Shown: one piece after another, positions 34,450-46,972 of the stretch
How positions within the stretch are numbered: the first letter of the stretch is position 1
Layout of the letters: every line of letters begins with the position of its first letter
Assembly: GCA_040702975.1 (NCBI GenBank)
Contig: CP159990.1
Span: forward strand, 620,001-684,000
From: Roseburia hominis
GTDB lineage: Bacteria > Bacillota > Clostridia > Lachnospirales > Lachnospiraceae
DNA length: 64,000 nt
Direction of reading: 5' to 3'
Notes under the pieces: generated by a model
The model's database searches: none
Told to the model about the DNA's origin: nothing
The model's input: only the letters and a program-made list of their open reading frames with translations
Translations under genes and position numbers: made by a program

Positions 34450-35391
34450 GTGGGAAAAAAGAAAAAGGCACAGATGCAGTTCCGCTATTACCGAATGGCT
34501 TACGGAAGTTCTATTCTGGCTCTGCTGGGAGAAAAATGGATTCGCTCTTACGGGAGTGACGTGGAATACCTGCATTTTCATAATCTACTGGAAATCGGGT
34601 ATTGCTATAACGGGTCAGGCCAGCTAGTGCTGGGGAAGGAAGAGTATCGGTACGAAGATGACACATTTTCGGTGATTCCGAGACATTTTCCGCACACGAC
34701 GAACAGTGATCAGGGAGGGATCAACCGGTGGGAGTATCTGTACGTGGACTTGGAGGGGGTTCTGGGGGAACTCTTTCAGAATAATACTCGTAAAATGAAC
34801 GAGATCGTAAAGAGGATTAATTCAAGGGCAATGCTAAAAAGGGCGTCGGAGGAGCCGCAGATGGCGGCAAAAGTGCTGGAGATCATGAATCTTATCCGGT
34901 GTATGGATGCGTATTACATGGAAGAGGCGAAGGCAATCATGGCGGCCCTCCTTCTGGATATCGCCCGCATGTTCGAGGCGGTAGGGGGAGAGGTGATAGA
35001 AGAAGTCAGGATGGAACATGCAGCGATGCTGGTGTTTTGTGTGCTGGATTACATCAGCTTTCACTATATGGAACCGATCATGGTGGGGGAGCTGGCGCAG
35101 ATGTGCCACGTAAGTGAGACTCATTTCAGGCGGGTCTTTACAGGCTATATGAAGATGTCGCCGCTCCAGTACATCAATACGGTGCGGATACAAAATGCCT
35201 GCGAGTATCTTCGGAAAACGGACTGGCAGGTGGCGGATATTGCAAATAGATGCGGGTTCACGACGATTTCCACATTCAACCGGAATTTCAAAGAGCTGAT
35301 GGGGAAAAAGCCGCTGGAATGGAGAAAATGCCCGGAAAACTATGAACAGCAGCTCCTGGAATTTAATATACACTCGGAAGAGGGATGGTAG
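34450..35391 (+). CDS. AraC-family regulator of the galactoside cluster
   Basis: A 313-residue regulator. An N-terminal cupin-like sensor (EYLHFHNLLEIGYCYNGSGQLVLGKEEYRYEDDTFSVIPRHFPHTT) precedes two C-terminal helix-turn-helix motifs (MVGELAQMCHVSETHFRRVFTGYMKMSPLQYINTVRIQNACEYL and QVADIANRCGFTTISTFNRNFKELMG). Start GTG 34450 follows AAAGGAGGGG. It stands directly before an ABC sugar transporter and a beta-galactosidase, which it most likely activates in response to the imported sugar. Confidence 0.92.
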   Translation: MGKKKKAQMQFRYYRMAYGSSILALLGEKWIRSYGSDVEYLHFHNLLEIGYCYNGSGQLVLGKEEYRYEDDTFSVIPRHFPHTTNSDQGGINRWEYLYVDLEGVLGELFQNNTRKMNEIVKRINSRAMLKRASEEPQMAAKVLEIMNLIRCMDAYYMEEAKAIMAALLLDIARMFEAVGGEVIEEVRMEHAAMLVFCVLDYISFHYMEPIMVGELAQMCHVSETHFRRVFTGYMKMSPLQYINTVRIQNACEYLRKTDWQVADIANRCGFTTISTFNRNFKELMGKKPLEWRKCPENYEQQLLEFNIHSEEGW

Positions 35392-35670
35392 AAAGCACCA
35401 TTCCTTTTTTATTTCCGACCGAAGCGGAGCGTAGAGTAAATACTCTGCAGTTCGCTTGCGTGCAAAGAATTTGCAGGAGCGCATTCTATTTTAGGAAATA
35501 GAGGATTCCTATTCATTTACCATGTTCGAAACTGCATAGTTTGAGGGTGAAATCAAGAACATGCCGTTATCCCCTGTCGATATAATATTTATTAGAAAAA
35601 GGGCGCTCATTTTTTAAAGGAACCAGTAGGAACGATGGAGAGAATAACCAAAAGAACAGGAGGTAAGGTT

Positions 35671-36978
35671 ATGAAGAAGAGGATACTGGCTGTATGTTTG
35701 GCGGTGGCAATGGTATTGTCGCTAGTTGCCTGCGGGACGAAAGGAACCGATGAAGGGGACGGCAAAGGCGGCGCCTCTACAAGTGAAAATGAATTGACGG
35801 TGTGGTGCTGGGACCCGGCTTTTAACATCTATGCGATGCAGGAAGCGGAAAAGGTCTACCAAAAAGACCACCCGGATTTTAAACTGAACATCGTAGAGAC
35901 ACCGTGGAATGACGTACAGACGAAGCTGACGACAGCGGCGACTTCGGGAGATTTGAAATCCCTTCCGGATATTTTGCTGATGCAGGATAATGCATTTCAG
36001 AAGAATGTGATCAGCTATCCGGACGCATTTGCAAGTCTAAAAGATTCCGGTATTGATTTTACGCAGTTCCCGGAAGCGAAAACGGCTTATTCCGTAGTGG
36101 ATGGAGTGAATTATGGAGTACCCTTTGACAACGGGACGGTCGTAGCGGCATACCGGACGGATATTTTGAAAGAGGCCGGGTTTACGGTGGAAGATTTTAC
36201 GGACATTACCTGGGACGAATACATAGAAAAAGGGGAGGTCGTATTTGAAAAGACAGGAAAACCGCTTCTTTCCTGCCAGGCGGGCGAAGCGCAGCTAGTA
36301 ATGATGATGCTGCAGTCCGCAGGAGCGTCCTTGTTTGACGACGAGGGCAAGCCGGATATGGTCGGAAATGACGCACTTAAGAAAGTGCTTGAAACCTACA
36401 AGGAATTAAAGGACAGCGGGGTCCTGATCGAAGTGAACGACTGGGATCAGTATGTTGGTTCCATGACGGCAGGCACGGTAGCGGGTACGGTGAACGGCTG
36501 CTGGATCCTGGCTTCTATCCAGAGCGCTGAGGATCAGTCCGGAAACTGGGCGGTTACAAATATGCCGCGGCTGGTCGGCGTGGAGGGCGCGACAAACTAC
36601 TCCAACAACGGTGGATCAAGCTGGGTGGTGACATCAAATTGTAAGAATATCGACCTGGCGTATGATTTCATGAAGAGCACCTTTGCCGGAAGCGTGGAGC
36701 TCTATGAGACGATCCTGCCCAAATCCGGCGCGCTGGCAACCTATATCCCGGCTGGAGAAAGCGAAGTCTACGCTGAGCCTCAGGAATTCTTCGGCGGACA
36801 GTCTGTCTATAAAGATGTGACTGAATATTCGAAAGAGGTGCCTGGGAATAACACCGGAGTTTACTACTACGAAGGGCAGGACGCTATTTCCACGGCCGTT
36901 CAGAATGTGGTAAACGGAGCGGATATTGACGGCGAGATCAAGACGGCACAGGAGACGACCGAATTTGCAATGAACTAA
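35671..36978 (+). CDS. Extracellular solute-binding lipoprotein, sugar ABC transporter
   Basis: A 435-residue family 1 binding protein. Signal peptide MKKRILAVCLAVAMVLSLVAC ends in a lipobox with Cys21. The mature part follows the usual pattern: ELTVWCWDPAFNIYAMQEAEKVYQKDHP, WNDVQTKLTTAATSGDLKSLPDILLMQDN, and a later VNGCWILASIQS. Start ATG 35671 has AGGAGGTAAGG before it. With the two permeases downstream it forms a CUT1-type importer. No ATPase gene is present, so a shared MsmK-like ATPase is expected elsewhere. Neighbouring lacZ points to a beta-galactoside. Confidence 0.92.
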   Translation: MKKRILAVCLAVAMVLSLVACGTKGTDEGDGKGGASTSENELTVWCWDPAFNIYAMQEAEKVYQKDHPDFKLNIVETPWNDVQTKLTTAATSGDLKSLPDILLMQDNAFQKNVISYPDAFASLKDSGIDFTQFPEAKTAYSVVDGVNYGVPFDNGTVVAAYRTDILKEAGFTVEDFTDITWDEYIEKGEVVFEKTGKPLLSCQAGEAQLVMMMLQSAGASLFDDEGKPDMVGNDALKKVLETYKELKDSGVLIEVNDWDQYVGSMTAGTVAGTVNGCWILASIQSAEDQSGNWAVTNMPRLVGVEGATNYSNNGGSSWVVTSNCKNIDLAYDFMKSTFAGSVELYETILPKSGALATYIPAGESEVYAEPQEFFGGQSVYKDVTEYSKEVPGNNTGVYYYEGQDAISTAVQNVVNGADIDGEIKTAQETTEFAMN

Positions 36979-36996
36979 GGAAAAGGGGGGATTTTT

Positions 36997-37923
36997 GTGA
37001 GCAGTCGAACAATCCGAAGCGGTCCGGGAGGCGCCGCAGGCAGTGGTAAAATGACTCTGAGCCGGAAACAGAACCTGTCCGGTTGGGCGTTTCTTGCTCC
37101 GGCAACGCTGCTGATCGTATTAACCAGTTTTTACCCTATGTTCAGAGCGCTTATTTTATCTTTCCAGAGAGGAAAAGGAAATGCGCTTACATGGGGCGGA
37201 CTTTACAATTATACCCGCATGTTCAAGGACGCCATTTTTTTGCAGTCCGTGAAGAACTGCTTCTTCTACCTGATCATTCAGGTGCCGATCATGCTGGTGC
37301 TGGCACTGATACTGGCATCACTGCTGAATAACAAGGATTTGAAACTAAAGGGTTTATTCCGCACGGCCATTTTCCTGCCGTGTGCGACTTCCCTGGTATC
37401 CTACGCGACGATTTTCCGTTCTCTGTTCGCAGTGGATGGGCTGGTAAATGTACTTCTGGTGAAATTTGGGATTCTGGAGAGCGGGTATAATTTCCTGAAT
37501 CATGAACTCAGTGCAAAGATCGTGATCATTCTGGCGCTGATCTGGAGATGGACAGGATATAACATGGTATTCTATCTTTCCGGTCTGCAGAATATTGAGT
37601 ATTCCGTTTATGAGGCGGCGAAGATCGACGGAGCATCTCCGTGGCAGTCATTTTGGAAAATTACGGTTCCGCTTTTGAAGCCGACGATCCTTCTGACAGC
37701 CATCATGTCTACCAACGGAACCCTGCAGCTCTTCGACGAGTCTGTCAACCTGACAAGTGGAGGCCCGGCAAATGCAACGATCACCATGTCGCACTACATT
37801 TACAATACCTCATTTAAGTATGTGTCGAATTTTGGATATGCGGCGGCCATGTCGTTCTTTATCCTGATTCTGGTGGCAATCCTGGCATTTGTACAGATGA
37901 AAGTAGGTGATAAGCGTGACTAA
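36997..37923 (+). CDS. Sugar ABC transporter permease (MalF-like)
   Basis: A 308-residue permease with six membrane segments. The EAA loop reads YEAAKIDGASPWQSFWKITVPLLKPTI near residue 205. Start GTG 36997 follows a GGGGGG ribosome site. It is 18 nt after the binding-protein gene and overlaps the next permease gene by 8 nt. Confidence 0.92.
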   Translation: MSSRTIRSGPGGAAGSGKMTLSRKQNLSGWAFLAPATLLIVLTSFYPMFRALILSFQRGKGNALTWGGLYNYTRMFKDAIFLQSVKNCFFYLIIQVPIMLVLALILASLLNNKDLKLKGLFRTAIFLPCATSLVSYATIFRSLFAVDGLVNVLLVKFGILESGYNFLNHELSAKIVIILALIWRWTGYNMVFYLSGLQNIEYSVYEAAKIDGASPWQSFWKITVPLLKPTILLTAIMSTNGTLQLFDESVNLTSGGPANATITMSHYIYNTSFKYVSNFGYAAAMSFFILILVAILAFVQMKVGDKRD

Positions 37924-38722
37924 AGGGAAGAAGGCGGTTGTTTATATTGTATTAACGATTGTTTCGCTGATTTCCGTATTTCCGTTGTACTGGATGGTAT
38001 CTGCGGCGACGAACAAAAGTATTGATGTCATGAGAGGAAAGCTTCTTCCGGGCGGCGAACTGATGAACAATGTCCATAGCCTGTTTGCGCAGTGCAATGT
38101 GGGGACTGCGATGACCAATTCCTTCAAATATGCGTTGATCCTGACTGTATTGTCGCTGGTGATCTGTTCTCTGGCGGGATATGGATTTGAGATTTACCAT
38201 GACAGAGGAAAAGATGCGGTCATGTCGGTGATTCTGCTGGCGATGATGGTGCCCTTTGCGGCTACTATGATTCCGCTGTATCAGGCATTTTCCAAGATTG
38301 GACTTTTGAACTGTACGGCGGGCTTTATTCTGCCGACCCTCTCCACCCCGTTTTTGATCATGATGTTCCGGCAGAGCGCCAGATCATTTCCTCATGATAT
38401 CATAGAGGCGGCCAGAATGGACGGGTTAAACGAACTTCAGATTTTCTTTCGGATGTTCATTCCGACTATGAAATCTACCTATGCGGCGGCTATGACCATT
38501 ACCTTCATGAACGCCTGGAACAATTATTTGTGGCCGAAGGTCATCATGACGGATAAGACGAGTATCACCATGCCGATGCTGGTGGCAAACCTAAAAGAAG
38601 GGTATGTGACCGACTATGGGGTGCTGATGCTTGCGGTACTGCTCTGTACCATACCGACTGCGATCGTGTTCTTCGTATTGCAGAAGAGCTTTGCGGAAGG
38701 AATCACAGGAGCAGTGAAATAA
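37916..38722 (+). CDS. Sugar ABC transporter permease (MalG-like)
   Basis: A 268-residue permease with six segments and the EAA loop IEAARMDGLNELQIFFRMFIPTMKST. Start GTG 37916 uses AGTAGGTG within the end of the upstream gene; the in-frame GTG 37907 lies on that site and is less likely. With the preceding permease it forms the membrane channel of the importer. Confidence 0.92.
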   Translation: MTKGKKAVVYIVLTIVSLISVFPLYWMVSAATNKSIDVMRGKLLPGGELMNNVHSLFAQCNVGTAMTNSFKYALILTVLSLVICSLAGYGFEIYHDRGKDAVMSVILLAMMVPFAATMIPLYQAFSKIGLLNCTAGFILPTLSTPFLIMMFRQSARSFPHDIIEAARMDGLNELQIFFRMFIPTMKSTYAAAMTITFMNAWNNYLWPKVIMTDKTSITMPMLVANLKEGYVTDYGVLMLAVLLCTIPTAIVFFVLQKSFAEGITGAVK

Positions 38723-41887
<3,165 letters not shown>

Positions 41888-41898
41888 TGTGATGGAAG

Positions 41899-41937
41899 AG
41901 GAATGCCTGGAAGCGGTTTAAGCTTTCAGGCATTCCT
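41899..41937 (+). terminator. Terminator after lacZ
   Basis: AGGAATGCCTG and CAGGCATTCCT pair around a 17-nt loop, 11 nt after the lacZ stop. The T-run is weak. Confidence 0.65.
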
Positions 41938-42028
41938 GCAATAAGGCTGCATGTAAGGGCCGGGAACCCTCCTCAAATGTATAACATATAGTATAGAGAA
42001 ACCGTAACTTATATAGGTATGCAGAAAT

Positions 42029-42922
42029 ATGAGAGAATATGTGAAATTATCATTAGAAACCCATTTGTTTTTTGGAAGGATCATGAAAGAACACTCGCTG
42101 TTTCTTCTGGCCGGATTTCCGGAAGGGGAGATGGAGATGAGAAAACAGGCGGATTGGTTACGAAAGGAGTTTGAAGACGGCTTAAAGAGGACTGTGCAAT
42201 TGAGCGACGGCGTTGTGGGAGAGTCAATTCTTGAATCAGGAGAAATTGTGACAGAATTTACGCATAAAGCGGAGCAGCAGACAGAGAGGCTGGCCGGTAT
42301 TCCCATTGACAGCAGGATTACGGAGGCAGAACAGAAACTGCGCTCCGGGTGTCGGTTTATGGTGAATCAGAATATGGTGCGGAATGTACGGATGCTGAAT
42401 CGGCGGATGCTTAGTTTAGTGAACGGGCTGATTGAATTCAAAGAACGGATTTTAAGGGAAGTGAAGGAATGCAGGCTGTATACGTCAAATTATCCGCTTT
42501 TGGTTGAGCACATTCTGCGGGAGGCGCGGTTGTACCGCTCTATCATTTCAGAACTTGAACAAAGAGGAAGGATTTCCTCGAAGGATTTAAGGGAAACTGA
42601 AATGTTCTGGAACCAGATTATGATGGAGCATGCGCAGTTTATCCGGGGGCTTTTGGACCCGACGGAGTGCGAACTGATTGAAACGGCGGAAGGATTCGCA
42701 AAGGACTATCGCCGCCTTCTGAAGGAAGCGAAGGAACAGGATATGCGCGCTTTGGAAGAAATGACGAAGCGGAGCATCAGGATAACTAAGGATTATCAGC
42801 AGTTTAAGAGTGCAGGAACAGCAGGGATCGTTGGATGTCAGATCCGTTCTGTGATATTGCCATTGCTTGCGGATCATGTGCTTAGAGAGGCAAACCATTA
42901 TCTGAGGATTCTGGAGGTTTGA
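42029..42922 (+). CDS. DUF2935 family protein
   Basis: A 297-residue, almost wholly helical protein with two repeats of a four-helix unit. Each has Glu/His-rich helices: FFGRIMKEHSLFLL and LLVEHILREARLY in the first, MFWNQIMMEHAQFIRGLLDP and LLADHVLREANHYLRIL in the second. These pairs fit the putative metal-binding DUF2935 fold, related in appearance to ferritin-like bundles. It is a single gene between lacZ and the convergent proC. Function is not established. Confidence 0.85.
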   Translation: MREYVKLSLETHLFFGRIMKEHSLFLLAGFPEGEMEMRKQADWLRKEFEDGLKRTVQLSDGVVGESILESGEIVTEFTHKAEQQTERLAGIPIDSRITEAEQKLRSGCRFMVNQNMVRNVRMLNRRMLSLVNGLIEFKERILREVKECRLYTSNYPLLVEHILREARLYRSIISELEQRGRISSKDLRETEMFWNQIMMEHAQFIRGLLDPTECELIETAEGFAKDYRRLLKEAKEQDMRALEEMTKRSIRITKDYQQFKSAGTAGIVGCQIRSVILPLLADHVLREANHYLRILEV

Positions 42923-42970
42923 TTCGGACTGCTGCAAAAGGTGAAGGGGAGGACGTGAGGTCCTCTCCTT

Positions 42971-43768
42971 TTACAATTTTCTGGATTTATCGGCGCCGGC
43001 ATTGATGCAGTCGATGACGGTCGCGCGGAATCCGCCTTTTTCCAGCGCCTCGCAGCCTTCGATGGCCGTTCCGCCGGGGGAGGTTACCATATCCTTAAGT
43101 GCGCCCGGGTGAATGCCGGTCTCCAGCAGCATCTTTGCGGTGCCAAGACAGGTCTGAGCGGCCAGACGGTAGGAGGCGGCACGGGTGAGACCCTGCTTCA
43201 CGCCGCCGTCGGCCATGGCTTCCACGAACATGGCGATATAGGCCGGTCCGCTTCCGGAAAGACCACATACGGCGTCGAGCAGATTTTCGGGAACCATTTC
43301 TACAATTCCCATGGTCTCGAAAATCGATGTGGCAAGTGCAAGCTCCTCCTCGGTAAGATCATTATCCGAACAGAGTGCGAAAGCCCCTTCCAGCACGATG
43401 GCCGGAGCGTTCGGCATAGTGCGGAGGATCCGGGGAGTTCCGTCGATCATAGCGCGCAGACGTTCCACAGAAATCCCTGCCATGACGGAGATGATCGCCT
43501 TGTTATCCAGCGCATGTTTGCACTTCGCAAGAGTCGCCTCCGCATTCTGCGGCTTTACAGCGAGCAGGATGATATCGCAATTTTGACAAAGGTCTTCATA
43601 GCCGGAAGCCAGATGGACGCCCCAGGTGCCTGCCTTTTCCATCATCTTGGGATTGGTATCGTAGACATAGGCTGTGTCGCGGGAGATCACACCCGCGTCA
43701 AGTGCGCCGCGAAGGATCGCGCCGCCCATATTCCCACAGCCGATAATTCCGAAATTCTTTGTAATCAT
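42971..43768 (-). CDS. proC: Pyrroline-5-carboxylate reductase
   Basis: A 265-residue enzyme for the last step of proline synthesis, using NAD(P)H. The Rossmann fold starts FGIIGCGNMGGAILRGAL. Further on are ILLAVKPQNAE, RTMPNAPAIVLEGAFALC, and the C-terminal signature GLSGSGPAYIAMFVEAMADGGVKQGLTRAASYRLAAQT with SPGGTAIEGCEALEKGGFR. ATG 43768 has AAGGAG upstream; 35 more in-frame residues to 43873 lack one. No other proline genes are adjacent. Confidence 0.95.
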   Translation of the reverse strand: MITKNFGIIGCGNMGGAILRGALDAGVISRDTAYVYDTNPKMMEKAGTWGVHLASGYEDLCQNCDIILLAVKPQNAEATLAKCKHALDNKAIISVMAGISVERLRAMIDGTPRILRTMPNAPAIVLEGAFALCSDNDLTEEELALATSIFETMGIVEMVPENLLDAVCGLSGSGPAYIAMFVEAMADGGVKQGLTRAASYRLAAQTCLGTAKMLLETGIHPGALKDMVTSPGGTAIEGCEALEKGGFRATVIDCINAGADKSRKL

Positions 43769-43992
43769 GATGTAGTTCACTCCTTTAAGCATTGAATCAG
43801 GGTCGATGGTTTTTGTCAGTATATAACAGCGGGGGAGTGATGTCAAGAAAATCCGTGGTGGGAAAAGGGGCACCAGAAAGAGAAAGTAACAGGCGCCAGC
43901 AAATTGGTTGGCAGTTTTACTGAAAAATGGTGTTTTGTGTGAGCAAAAATATGTTATACTGGGAGTACCAGAAAGACTGGGGGAAGAGCGCT

Positions 43993-44751
43993 ATGAAATA
44001 TGACGAGATTGTTGCATGGTGGAAAAAGGAGCAAAAAGAAACTGCAGAGGATATTTATACACTATTAGATAACTTTCGCATTCTTTTTGCCTATCATTCG
44101 GGAAGAATAGAGAATGAGGCAATTACGCTCCACGATACAAGGGAAGTATTTGAAAATGGAAGAGTGGTTGGCTATACGGGAGATTTGCGAACTCTGTTTG
44201 AGATAAAAAATCAAAAAGACTGTTTTGAAGATTTAGTGGAAAAGATTGTGAAAAAGGAAGAGATTACCCTGGATTTGATTCGGGAGTTGCACAGGCAGCT
44301 AATGAAGGGCTGTTATGATGAGACCAGATATCGGAAAGGAGAACGTCCGGGAGAGTGGAAAAAGCATGATTATGTTACGGGGGACGGAATCGGAGCGGCG
44401 CCTGAAGAGGTAACGGAGGAGCTGACAGATCTGCTTGACGAGGTGAGGGAAGCCGAGGGCGGAGATGTCATGACGATCGCAGCATATCTGCATTTGCGAT
44501 TTGAGGAAATACACCCGTTTGCCGATGGTAACGGCCGCGTGGGAAGAACACTCATGAATTATTACCTGATGACGCATGATTATCCGCCTCTCATTTTGCA
44601 TGAGGAGGACAAGAGGACCTATTATCTGTCCTTGACCGTTTATGATAAAACGGGAAAAATCGACGGGTTTATCCAGTTCCTAAAAGAACAGATGGTGAAG
44701 ACCTGGGAGAAAAAGAAGCTAAGGCCGGCTCGGCTTAACATGTTTTTATAA
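43993..44751 (+). CDS. Fic-domain protein with N-terminal inhibitory helix
   Basis: A 252-residue Fic protein, a family that mostly transfers AMP onto Tyr, Ser or Thr of target proteins. The catalytic loop is HPFADGNGRVGR (about residues 172-183). An inhibitory motif of the (S/T)xxxE(G/N) type, SGRIEN, lies near residue 38, placing it in the group with the inhibitory helix at the N-terminus of the same chain. Start ATG 43993 follows GGGGGAAGAG. It is 13 nt before a radical SAM gene. Target unknown. Confidence 0.9.
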   Translation: MKYDEIVAWWKKEQKETAEDIYTLLDNFRILFAYHSGRIENEAITLHDTREVFENGRVVGYTGDLRTLFEIKNQKDCFEDLVEKIVKKEEITLDLIRELHRQLMKGCYDETRYRKGERPGEWKKHDYVTGDGIGAAPEEVTEELTDLLDEVREAEGGDVMTIAAYLHLRFEEIHPFADGNGRVGRTLMNYYLMTHDYPPLILHEEDKRTYYLSLTVYDKTGKIDGFIQFLKEQMVKTWEKKKLRPARLNMFL

Positions 44752-44764
44752 AGGAGGAATACGA

Positions 44765-45691
44765 ATGAATTACGAAGGTCAAATCTGCAGAGCGCCGATG
44801 GAAAGGGCGTCTTTTATGCTGCCGGTGATGGTGGGCTGTTCCTACAACCGCTGTAAATTCTGCAACCTGTTCCGGCATTTAAAATACCGGGAACTTCCGA
44901 TGGAAGAGATTGAAAATGAGTTAAAAAGAGTGCAGGTGGCGGGCGGAAAGCCGAAAAAGATTTTTCTGGGGGACGGAAATGCGTTCGGACTTCGCACGGG
45001 ACATCTGCTGGAGATTCTGGAACTGATCAGGACCTATTTCCCGGAATGTGAATGCGTCAATATGGACGCTACGGTGACGAGTATTCTGAATAAATCTGAT
45101 GAGGAACTGCGTTTATTGTATGAAATGGGTGTGCGGCACCTGTATCTGGGGATTGAGAGCGGCCTTGACGATGTGCTTCTGTTTATGAAGAAGGATCATA
45201 ATCTTGAACAGGCGTATGAGGCAATCGGGCGGCTCCAGAAGGTGGGGCTTATTTATGATGCGCATATTATGACCGGTGTTGCGGGAAAGGGACGTTCTAT
45301 GGAGAACGCCGAGGCGCTTGCACATTTCCTGAACAGCACGCACCCGGCACATGTGGTGAATTTTTCCATGTTCCTGCATAAAGAAGTTCCGCTGTTTGAG
45401 GACGTGGAAAATGGTAACTACATACCGGCTGATGAACTGGAATGTATCTGCGAGGAGAGGCATCTTATTGAACTTCTGGATGAGGAGATGCTGTATGACG
45501 GGTTCCACGATTTCATCCAGGTGAGAACGCGCGGGAAGATTCCGGCGGATAAGGAGAAAATGCTTGCAAAGCTTACGAAAGTGGTTGAGGAATATAAGGA
45601 GCGCGAGCCGATTTACGCATATGTGCAGGGAGAATGTCCGGATTTGGAAAAGTGTGACGGGCTCAAAAAAGTGTGGGATATGAGGGATTAA
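44765..45691 (+). CDS. Radical SAM protein, B12-independent, HemN/Elp3-like
   Basis: A 308-residue enzyme with the 4Fe-4S cluster motif CSYNRCKFC (C-x4-C-x2-C as written here, near residues 25-33), where family members usually have C-x3-C-x2-C; the extra spacing residue deserves a check. It continues with KKIFLGDGNAFGL, ECVNMDATVTSIL, and GVRHLYLGIESGLDDVLLFMKKDH, typical of the Elp3/NifB-like SAM fold. AAGGAGGAAT precedes the ATG. It follows the first Fic gene closely, so both may be co-transcribed. The reaction is unknown. Confidence 0.85.
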   Translation: MNYEGQICRAPMERASFMLPVMVGCSYNRCKFCNLFRHLKYRELPMEEIENELKRVQVAGGKPKKIFLGDGNAFGLRTGHLLEILELIRTYFPECECVNMDATVTSILNKSDEELRLLYEMGVRHLYLGIESGLDDVLLFMKKDHNLEQAYEAIGRLQKVGLIYDAHIMTGVAGKGRSMENAEALAHFLNSTHPAHVVNFSMFLHKEVPLFEDVENGNYIPADELECICEERHLIELLDEEMLYDGFHDFIQVRTRGKIPADKEKMLAKLTKVVEEYKEREPIYAYVQGECPDLEKCDGLKKVWDMRD

Positions 45692-45762
45692 AGATGTGGC
45701 AGATGCCTTGGGTTATTGATTTGTAAAGAGATAGTCTTTAGGAATACAGGGATTAAAATTTT

Positions 45763-45777
45763 AGTTGCCAAGCATAC
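45763..45777. repeat. 15-bp direct repeat, left copy
   Basis: AGTTGCCAAGCATAC here recurs exactly at 46916-46930. The pair brackets the second fic gene with its promoter region and terminator. Confidence 0.85.
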
Positions 45778-45873
45778 GACAAAAATGTCCAGTTGACATT
45801 TTTTAGTGATATACTTGTATATTGGAGGAAGAAAATACGCAAGATAATACGCAAGATCATGGAGGTGTTTTTA

Positions 45874-46866
45874 TTGGGAGACTACAGGCCGCCTTTTATT
45901 ATAACAAATAGGATATTATCGTATGTTTCATCCATTTCCGAAAAAATTGGCCGGATCACGGCAACCAGTAACCTGGAGGCTAAACCGCACCTGAGAAAAA
46001 ATAATCGTATAAAGTCTGTCCACTCATCTCTGAAAATTGAAGCGAATTCGCTTTCTCTGGGACAGGTCAGGGATGTCATTAACGGTAAGATTGTATTGGG
46101 TGAGCAGAAAGAAATACAGGAAGTTAAGAATGCATATGCCGCTTATGAGCGCTCTTCAGAAATTGATCCGTACAGTATCAAGTGTCTGAAGCAGTTCCAC
46201 GGGATTATGACAAAATATGTTGTAGAAGAATCCGGAGACTTTCGCCGGGGCGAAGAAGGCGTATTTAACGGAGAACAGTGCGTTTTTATGGCTCCGCCGG
46301 CACGATTTGTTCCGCAGCTTATGGACGAGCTGTTTGACTGGATGAAAGAAGCGCGCAGCAGTGTACATCCGCTGATTTTGAGCAGTGTATTTCATTATGA
46401 GTTCGTTTTTATTCATCCTTTTTCTGACGGAAACGGCAGAATGGCAAGGCTATGGCACACCGCCATTCTTTCTGGGTGGAAGTCAGTATTTGAATATATT
46501 CCGATTGAAAGCCAGATTGAGAAGTTCCAGGACGAATATTACAATGCAATTGCTAAATGCCACGTGGATGGAGAGTCTACGATTTTTATTGAGTTTATGC
46601 TGTCGCAGATCGATAAAGTTTTGGATGATATTTCTGGTCAGATTAGCGAAGAAGATGAGCGTCTTTCCGAATACACCAAAAAGCTGCTTGAAGCCATGGA
46701 ATACGATATTCCTTATACGGGCAAAGCACTTATGGAGAAGTTGGGGTTGAAATCCAGGGAAGGCTTCCGCAGGAACTATCTGCGACCGGCAATAGATTTA
46801 AATCTGGTTCAAATGACCATTCCGGATAAGCCGAACAGTAGAAATCAGCGATATGTGAAAATCTAA
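45874..46866 (+). CDS. Fic-domain protein with C-terminal winged helix
   Basis: A 330-residue Fic protein. The N-terminal part reads GDYRPPFIITNRILSYVSSISEKIGRI and carries SSLKIEANSLSLGQV, the position of the inhibitory motif (here SLKIEA, so the last residue is not the usual Gly or Asn). The catalytic loop is HPFSDGNGRMARLW. A winged-helix-like end (ALMEKLGLKSREGFRRNYLRPAIDLNLVQMT) follows. Start TTG 45874 with GGAGGTG upstream is preferred. A promoter TTGACA-N17-TGTATA lies near 45796. Direct repeats of 15 bp flank the gene, so it may be a recently inserted cassette. Confidence 0.85.
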   Translation: MGDYRPPFIITNRILSYVSSISEKIGRITATSNLEAKPHLRKNNRIKSVHSSLKIEANSLSLGQVRDVINGKIVLGEQKEIQEVKNAYAAYERSSEIDPYSIKCLKQFHGIMTKYVVEESGDFRRGEEGVFNGEQCVFMAPPARFVPQLMDELFDWMKEARSSVHPLILSSVFHYEFVFIHPFSDGNGRMARLWHTAILSGWKSVFEYIPIESQIEKFQDEYYNAIAKCHVDGESTIFIEFMLSQIDKVLDDISGQISEEDERLSEYTKKLLEAMEYDIPYTGKALMEKLGLKSREGFRRNYLRPAIDLNLVQMTIPDKPNSRNQRYVKI

Positions 46867-46870
46867 AATT

Positions 46871-46912
46871 AAGCCATGGCTGCAACTCAAATTGAGCTGC
46901 AGTCATGGCTTT
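46871..46912 (+). terminator. Terminator after the second fic gene
   Basis: AAGCCATG..CTGCA and TGCAG..CATGGCTT pair, followed by TTT. It lies inside the 15-bp direct repeats. Confidence 0.75.
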
Positions 46913-46915
46913 TAA

Positions 46916-46930
46916 AGTTGCCAAGCATAC
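46916..46930. repeat. 15-bp direct repeat, right copy
   Basis: Identical to 45763-45777. It is followed at 46929-46963 by a hairpin CTAAGTGAAGG/CCTTCACTTAG that ends just before the blaI promoter. Confidence 0.85.
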
Positions 46931-46972
46931 CTAAGTGAAGGCCGGATGGCCCTTCACTTAGGTACAAACCTA

